From: Nitrospira sp.
GTDB lineage: Bacteria; Nitrospirota; Nitrospiria; Nitrospirales; Nitrospiraceae
Length of the DNA: 6,705 bases
Reading direction: 5' to 3'
NCBI GenBank assembly: GCA_030456405.1
Contig: JAKDNQ010000117.1
Coordinates: 1-6,705, forward strand
Shown here: positions 1 to 5,100 of the stretch, piece after piece
Position numbering within the stretch: the stretch's first letter is position 1
Layout: each line of letters starts with the position of its first letter
Position numbers and translations under genes: made by a program
The notes under the pieces: generated by a model
The model's input: only the letters and a program-made list of their open reading frames with translations
Told to the model about the DNA's origin: nothing
The model's database searches: none

Positions 1-9
1 GGTCTTCCG

Positions 10-50
10 CTGAATCCAATTAGATACTTTTAGAATCAAAATGGATTCAG
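10..50. repeat. Short inverted repeat, 9-bp arms
   Basis: The arms at 10-18 and 42-50 (CTGAATCCA / TGGATTCAG) are perfect reverse complements separated by 23 bases. No T-tract follows on either strand, so it is not a typical intrinsic terminator. It could be the edge of a mobile or repeat element cut by the window, or a regulator site. No reading frame enters from the left edge: all three + frames meet a stop within the first 33 bases. Confidence 0.4.
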
Positions 51-203
51 TTGAGCGAGTGCCTCTCGGCTTCTGCTGCTACGTATTCCCCTCCGACATT
101 GCGGTAACCTTTGAATTGTCAAGACAATCAGGACGGATTTCACAAGAGCCGGCTAGAGAATCTCGCTGGCACAGCGATTGCGATATGCCTTAATCGTCAG
201 CAG

Positions 204-319
204 GATGCTCAAAAAGGCCGTTCAGCAAGGCCGCAACGAGCGAAGAGGCGAGGCGTACGCTTCGGTACGTTGAGCTTCTGAGCGAAGCGAGAACGAAGCT
301 GGCGGACTTTTTCAGCATC
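204..319. repeat. Imperfect palindromic intergenic element (REP/MITE-like)
   Basis: The outer arms at 204-220 and 303-319 are inverted repeats matching at 15 of 17 positions. In the middle a perfect stem, CGTAC (254-258) and GTACG (265-269), closes a six-base loop, GCTTCG. The whole stretch can fold back on itself, and GCGAAG/CTTC words recur between the arms. It holds no credible gene. This is the architecture of a non-autonomous, transposase-dependent palindromic repeat. From memory, very similar sequences recur between genes in Nitrospira genomes; that is recollection, not a search result. Confidence 0.6.
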
Positions 320-486
320 GTGTAGGGCGGACGAGCAGACGGCCATCCGTCATTGGGATTCACGCGTGAGGACTCACTGGCGAGGATTCATACCTGAGAT
401 TCCACTGACGACATGATTCTGGAGCAAACCCAACCGGACCCTCCCCCTGGTTGTATGCTTCCTGGTCGTCTGAACGTCAACGCCAT

Positions 487-525
487 GGGAGCCTCGGCTC
501 TGCGAGACCCGGAGCTGCGGCTCCC
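487..525. repeat. GC-rich hairpin with alternative pairing
   Basis: GGGAGCC (487-493) pairs perfectly with GGCTCCC (519-525). A competing short stem forms between GGAGC (511-515) and GCTCC (520-524) with a TGCG loop. The two pairings are mutually exclusive. No T-run follows, so a terminator role is doubtful; it may be part of a larger palindromic repeat. Confidence 0.4.
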
Positions 526-535
526 TCCCTTGGAC

Positions 536-617
536 AAGTTGGTCTGGTTTGTTTTGTTTATCTGGTTATTTCGTTCAACCAAACAAACGAGAAAAACCAA
601 ATAAACAAGAACAACTC
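536..617. repeat. Degenerate G/T-rich to A/C-rich foldback repeat
   Basis: From 538 to about 575 the + strand is almost entirely G and T with a few A and C. From 577 to about 615 it is almost entirely A and C. The halves pair in pieces: GTTTGTTT (547-554) with AAACAAAC (581-588), and GTTTAT (556-561) with ATAAAC (601-606). The texture is that of a short-period tandem repeat (about 7 nt) followed by an inverted copy. Translating the minus strand gives low-complexity Asn/Gln/Thr/Lys sequence, which explains the spurious ORFs here. Confidence 0.55.
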
Positions 618-649
618 TCCGCAGACCCCTACTAAAGGGGTATTGCGGA
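618..649. repeat. Compound hairpin, terminator-like without T-tract
   Basis: Two stacked perfect stems form: TCCGCA (618-623) with TGCGGA (644-649), and ACCCCT (625-630) with AGGGGT (636-641). They are separated by a one-by-two internal loop and capped by a five-base loop. The fold is strong, but it is followed by AAATGCC on the + strand and by a mixed sequence on the - strand, so it lacks the U-run of an intrinsic terminator. It may be an RNA structure, a processing site or part of the adjacent repeat. Confidence 0.45.
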
Positions 650-750
650 AAATGCCACAGAAGCCTAGCTAAAGTATATACGACGGTACGTAATTGTTTG
701 TACGCGTAGTATGACTCATTTCTCTCACTGGATCTTCAAAGGAGCCAGCC

Positions 751-948
751 ATGAATGGCGCCTCAGGCTTTCAAGAATTTCGGTCTTCTTCTTCCCGGTC
801 ACCAGCGAATCGGTTCCTTGCAGGAGCAACGACTTCAATTCGGTACAGATTCTTGGCACCGTTCCTGTCTTCTCCGAGGAGCATCGAGTTTTACACTAAC
901 CATCAGGAGGTGGAAGATGAAGAGGTTCTGTGGCCACGTCTTTGTTAG
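751..948 (+). CDS. Doubtful short ORF with a good RBS, possible leader peptide
   Basis: An ATG at 751 follows AAAGGAG (738-744) at a six-base spacing, better than chance would usually give, and opens a 65-residue frame. The product (Ser/Arg/Phe-rich near the N terminus, EVEDEE near the end) resembles no family I know. It has no clear membrane segment or domain. It overlaps the start of the gene at 917 by 32 bases in a different frame, which would allow translational coupling. It could be a leader ORF, a decayed gene or coincidence. I lean towards it not being a conserved gene. Confidence 0.2.
   Translation: MNGASGFQEFRSSSSRSPANRFLAGATTSIRYRFLAPFLSSPRSIEFYTNHQEVEDEEVLWPRLC
905..910 (+). promoter_or_regulatory. 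Ribosome binding site that sets the start at 917
   Basis: AGGAGG, a perfect Shine-Dalgarno core, sits six bases before ATG 917. An in-frame ATG at 755 would add 54 residues and bury the signal peptide, so the RBS and the signal peptide together favour 917. Confidence 0.8.
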
Positions 949-1324
949 TGGCCTGATGCTTGGGAGTCTGTTGCTACAATATGACACTGCATTAGCACAG
1001 TTTAGTGACACGATGCCGCACTTTGGAAAGAATAGCGCGTGTGGCAAGCATATGGTGAATCCTACACACCTAGGAACTCCTCAACAACCATTCTATTTGT
1101 GTAGAGGCACTTCTGGTGCAACTCATTGGTCCGCTGAGATCAGGAAGGATAAGCTCCCTTATGAACTCGTATGCACTCTGCCAAAAAGATCCACCGAGGG
1201 TGATGACTATATATGGGAGAACTGTAGTATCCCTCAGCCTGGTAATTATAGAGGAATCCTTAAGTACTGGGTAGGAACTACAATGTACACTTCTCCTCCG
1301 GACAAGAAGTTTGTCATACCCTGA
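917..1324 (+). CDS. Small secreted four-cysteine protein, unknown family
   Basis: The 135-residue product starts with a standard signal peptide: basic n-region (MKR), hydrophobic core to about residue 20, and an ALA motif giving predicted cleavage after residue 27. The mature part of about 108 residues has exactly four cysteines (42, 62, 86, 103), fitting two disulfides formed in the periplasm or outside the cell. The C-terminal half alternates hydrophobic and polar residues around a PxPGNYRGILKYWVG stretch (about 106-120) that resembles a strand pair of a small Ig-like beta-sandwich; this fold guess is inference. I recognise no catalytic motif or family. The start at 917 is set by a perfect RBS. 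A predicted lipoprotein gene follows after 82 bases on the same strand, possibly co-transcribed. Base composition is visibly more A/T-rich than the large gene downstream. A real, exported protein is likely; its function is unknown. Confidence 0.75.
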   Translation: MKRFCGHVFVSGLMLGSLLLQYDTALAQFSDTMPHFGKNSACGKHMVNPTHLGTPQQPFYLCRGTSGATHWSAEIRKDKLPYELVCTLPKRSTEGDDYIWENCSIPQPGNYRGILKYWVGTTMYTSPPDKKFVIP

Positions 1325-1395
1325 TCTGGGTTCGATCATGAATCCATCTAAAATGTGTCGTGACAGATTATTCCGCGATCATGAACATCAGAAAT

Positions 1396-1401
1396 GGAGA
1401 G
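1396..1401 (+). promoter_or_regulatory. Ribosome binding site that sets the start at 1407
   Basis: GGAGAG lies five bases before ATG 1407. In-frame ATGs at 1311, 1338 and 1353 have no comparable site and would place 18-32 extra polar residues ahead of the lipoprotein signal. Confidence 0.65.
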
Positions 1402-1406
1402 CGCCG

Positions 1407-1937
1407 ATGCGAGCTAGACCATCTTCCACACGCGAAATAGTGTGGTCTTTATTGAAATGCACATTGTTAGTCCCGATTCTTCTCACGTTTGGTTGTGCAA
1501 ACAAGCTAAACCTGATCTCCGAAGGTGGCAAAGAGCTATCTGACGGTATGCTCCCCTTCTTCTCCAGACTAGCTTCAGAATATGACTATTCCATCGTCGC
1601 GAGTGTCCCGAAGGGTGCGAAGACATTCCCAATCTTTTGGACAAAGAATGGAGAAGTTACCTGGAGGCCCTTTTGGATCCCCGTAACTTGGTGGCGATTT
1701 GGCCTGGTTGCAGAGGGGGTGAAAAATGCTGTGTGTTACACCGATTGGAAGCCAGTTAGCACTGAGGTTGGGCATGTGACTAAATTCCCGTGCGACATTG
1801 ATGTCGATCAATACTTTGCTGTCCCACTGGTTGGAATGCTTGACATGCGTTTCGGTGGAGACACAAAAACACCACCGGGGGACGATGAGGCAACTGACGG
1901 AGTAGCGCGTTTGTATTACCTAATTGAGACAAAATGA
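1407..1937 (+). CDS. Predicted lipoprotein, unknown family
   Basis: From ATG 1407 the product is 176 residues. A basic N terminus (MRARPSSTR) precedes a hydrophobic segment at about 11-28 that ends in LTFGC. This fits the permissive lipobox pattern, with Cys30 as the lipidated residue. The next residue is Ala, not Asp, consistent with sorting to the outer membrane if the Lol system is present. The mature protein has a notable aromatic cluster at residues 86-98 (TWRPFWIPVTWWRF) and two further cysteines, 110 and 129, that could pair. The tail is Gly/Asp-rich (FGGDTKTPPGDDEATDG) and ends LYYLIETK. I recognise no domain. It lies 82 bases after the four-cysteine secreted protein, in the same orientation and with similar composition, so the two may form an operon. 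A longer start at 1338 (199 residues) is possible but has no RBS. Confidence 0.7.
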   Translation: MRARPSSTREIVWSLLKCTLLVPILLTFGCANKLNLISEGGKELSDGMLPFFSRLASEYDYSIVASVPKGAKTFPIFWTKNGEVTWRPFWIPVTWWRFGLVAEGVKNAVCYTDWKPVSTEVGHVTKFPCDIDVDQYFAVPLVGMLDMRFGGDTKTPPGDDEATDGVARLYYLIETK

Positions 1938-2042
1938 AGTCTAGGTCTTCAATAATTTGAGAACGAGTGGTTCGACAGCAGGGCCCCCTCGGCAACCGCC
2001 AAAGCGCCAAACGAGAAGGTCGGTTAGCCATAGGACTTACCC

Positions 2043-2153
2043 GTGTTCGAACCATATGGGAATCGAGAAAGACACTCGATAGAATACGATCTCGAAAAAG
2101 AATGGCTCTCCTTTGATTTGGGATTAAAGTGCGAGGACGCGCGGTTCGAACAC
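2043..2153. repeat. 11-bp inverted repeat with GTTCGAAC cores
   Basis: GTGTTCGAACC at 2043-2053 is the exact reverse complement of GGTTCGAACAC at 2143-2153, and each contains the 8-bp palindrome GTTCGAAC. The arms are 89 bases apart and the second ends 27 bases before the exoprotein start codon. They could be paired binding sites of a dimeric regulator or the base of a long RNA stem. The TTCGAA core resembles a tRNA T-arm, but no cloverleaf is present. Confidence 0.45.
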
Positions 2154-2167
2154 CTTGAGTTGCAGCT

Positions 2168-2173
2168 GGGGGA
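2168..2173 (+). promoter_or_regulatory. Ribosome binding site of the exoprotein gene
   Basis: GGGGGA ends seven bases before ATG 2181. Translation from this ATG gives an immediate, typical signal peptide, which supports the start. An upstream in-frame GTG at 2043, with AGGA at 2032-2035, is a weaker alternative. Confidence 0.6.
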
Positions 2174-2180
2174 ATTCATC

Positions 2181-5100
2181 ATGAGAAAAAAGCCGGTGAC
2201 CGTCGGCGCTCCTTGTATCTCTTTCCTTGGCGTCGTTCTATTGCTCTTGAGCCTCTTCCCGTTCTCATCCTCCAATCTTCCTAGTGCCGATGCCGAACCC
2301 TCCACAGCGATCTCTCCAACTGATGGAACTGGAAGCCCTGCCAGTCTCGGTACAATCATCACGTCAGGAACCTCTATCGTTCCGACACCTCTGTGCACCG
2401 CCGAGTGTGTGATCACAGGAGGAACCAGGGCTGGCAACAATCTCTTCCACAGCTTCGGTGACTTCGATATCGGAGCATTGGACAGCGCCCGATTCCAAAC
2501 GGGGCTCGTCAACCCTCTCCCCGATTCGAACGTGTCGAATATCCTTGCCCGGGTAACGGGAGGGTCATCGAGTTTATTTGGAAGTTTGGACAGCGCAACC
2601 TACTACCCTTCCGCAAATCTGTTCCTGATGAATCCCGCAGGATTTTTGTTCGGTCCGAACGCCACCGTCAATGTAGGCGGGATGATGACTTTCACTACTG
2701 CCGACCGTCTACACTTTACGGACAACGTGCGCTTCAACGCAATTCCCGATGGAGCAGCCGACGTGTTGCTGAGTTCGGCGCCGGTGGCGGCGTTCGGGTT
2801 CATAGGGTCCAACCCGAATGCCATCAATTTCAAAGGTGGCCAACTCACCGTTGCAAGCGGAACCGGCCTCGCACTCATAGGTGGAGACATCAACCTAATT
2901 CCCGATTCTTCCGCCACGCCGAGCAGCATAACGGCTCCGGGTAGACCAATCCAACTAACAAGCGTCGCGGGAAAAGGTCTAGTCGCGGCGAACACGGGGA
3001 TGCCGGAACCTGGTATGGCCTTGGGAACGATTACACTTGGACAAGACACAAATCTATCAGCTGCTGGCGATGCTTCATTCGGGGATGGGAGCGGCGGCTC
3101 GATTTCAATCCGCGGCGGCCAGTTCGTAGCAACTGGAGCCACAATCATCACCAGTCCGTACACAGACTTCGTCAGTTTTTCCAGCACAGGATCGGGAGGA
3201 GACATCGCCGTGAACGTCACAGGCGCCGCCACGCTCGCCGACAGTTTCATTCAAACGAACTCCTTGGTCGCTGGTAACGCAGGCTCCATATCTCTTGCTG
3301 CTAAGACCGACCTAACACTCACAAATTCCATCATTGACTCGACAAGCATCAATGATTCGGGAACAGTTGGCGCCTTGGGCAACGGCGGAGCTGTGACTCT
3401 GACAACTGAAGAGGGAATCCTGTCCATGGGCGACTCGCTCATCTTGACCGTGGCCAATAATGCCGGAAATGGCGGCGCAGTGACGATCATGGGAAAGGAT
3501 GTCACTTTCAATAGAGCTGCTATCTTCACAGACGTGGATGCCACCGGTTTCGATGTAATCGGTAATCCGGCTCTGGGCCAAGTCCATCCAGGTGCGGTGA
3601 CCGTCACAGGGGAGAACACAGTGATGTTCTCGGGTTCATTTAGCGGGGATCCCGGCATTGCGGTCATCAACGCAAAGGCCTTGGGAACTCTAGTCGATGC
3701 AGGCGGGGTTACGATCACCGGCAAGACAGTGAATCTGTCAAACGGAACGGTCGATACAACTATGAGCAATCAGGGCATCATCAGTCCCGGCAACGGTGGG
3801 GCGATCGAAATCCAAGGCAACAGCGTGAATCTGACTCAATTCCAGCTATTCAGCAATGCCTCCGGCCCTACACAGAGCACCGGAACTGGAGGAAGCATTC
3901 TCCTTCGAGGTGTCGACAGTATCCAAGCCAACAACATCCAGCTGACCGCCTCTAGAGTAGACGCGAGCGCGGTGACCGGTGAGGGAGGAGGACCGATTGA
4001 GTTCCAGACGGAAGGTTTAACGCTCAGCGACGGTACAATTGTCACTACTAGCTCGCTCGGACCTGGCTCGGGTGGAACCATCACGATTGGGGGTGCTGAG
4101 AATGTCACCATAGAGTCCGGATCACAGGTCTTAACGGACGTAGTGCTCGGCGGTCCACTGATTCCACAAGGCACGGCAGGTGACATTTTGTTCGAAACCC
4201 AGAATTTGGCAGTCCTTAGCGGAGGGAAGATCGGTGCCAGGACCCTTATAAACTCCACAGGCAATGCGGGAAATATCACGGTGCAAGGCAATAGCAACAA
4301 CCCAGCCGAGTCGGTACTGATCGACGGCCCAGGCAGCGGCATCTTTACAACCACTGAAGGCACGGGAGAGGGCGGTAATATCAACCTTTTCGCTAACACG
4401 GTGACCGTGCAGAACGGCGGGACGCTGTCGGCTGCGACCTCCGGCACAGAGGCCACTGCCACCGGCGGCTCGATCATAGTGAATACGACAGATCATGTAA
4501 TCATCACGAACGGCGCTTCGATCTCGGCGGCTACCACCGGCTCCGGCGATGCGGGTAATATCATGATCGACGGTGGCAGTCTCACCGTCGCCTCTGGCGG
4601 ACGGATCGAAGCCAGCACGAGCGGCGCAGGAGATGGCGGCTCGATTGACATCACGACGACCGGCGACGTCACGGTGTCGGGAATCAGCTCCGACGGACAG
4701 ACCCGCAGTGGCATCTTCGCAAAGACGCTCAGCGCAGACAGTGGAAGCGGCGGTGGATCAGGAGGCGGAGGTGGTGGTTCTGGGGGTGGCGGTGGAGGCG
4801 CGGCGCCCAAACCAGGCAAAGCGGGCGACATCACTATTGAAGCAAAGAATCTCCTCCTCGACGAAGGAGCCCAGATCGACAGCAGCACAACCAGCGGTGG
4901 AGCCGGCGGAACGGTCTCGATCAAGACGGCAGAAAACATTACCATCGCCGGCTCCAGCACACGCTTGACGTCCGATGCCACGCGCGGAGACGGCAAGGGC
5001 GGCAACATTATTTTGGTCGCGAAGAACATCACAGTGCGCGACCGCGCCAACATCACCGCTGTCACAGGCGGCAAGGGAGACGCCGGTACCGTCACGCTGA

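Larger units (their letters stand above)
320..737. other. Non-coding, repeat-rich stretch
   Basis: No reading frame here has a good ribosome binding site or a protein-like composition. The short ORFs on both strands across 388-672 simply translate the G/T- and A/C-rich repeat block and give low-complexity Asn/Gln/Thr/Lys runs. The stretch contains the hairpins at 487-525 and 618-649 and the strand-switching block at 536-617, listed separately. The 8-bp palindrome CACGCGTG lies at 362-369. I could not place a convincing sigma-70 promoter; TATATA at 675-680 has no acceptable -35 partner. Confidence 0.55.
1938..2180. other. Spacer before the large exoprotein gene
   Basis: This spacer of 243 bases contains no complete gene. 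It holds an 11-bp inverted repeat (2043-2053 and 2143-2153), a small hairpin (2062-2067 with 2075-2080, ATCGAG/CTCGAT) and the RBS of the next gene. From 2034 it is open in the same frame as the exoprotein. No clear terminator follows the lipoprotein gene and I cannot place a promoter with confidence. Confidence 0.5.

Noticed and set aside
388..672. Overlapping short ORFs on both strands
   Set aside because: They translate the G/T- and A/C-rich repeat and adjoining hairpins; the composition is low-complexity and no RBS fits.
675..680. TATATA as a promoter -10 box
   Set aside because: No reasonable -35 hexamer at 16-18 bases upstream; TTGCGG at 644 is 25 bases away.
1311..1406. Longer start for the lipoprotein at 1311, 1338 or 1353
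   Set aside because: No RBS, and the extra polar residues would displace the lipoprotein signal from the N terminus.
2144..2154. GGTTCGAA-like T-arm suggesting a tRNA
   Set aside because: No acceptor stem, anticodon arm or D-arm can be placed around either copy.
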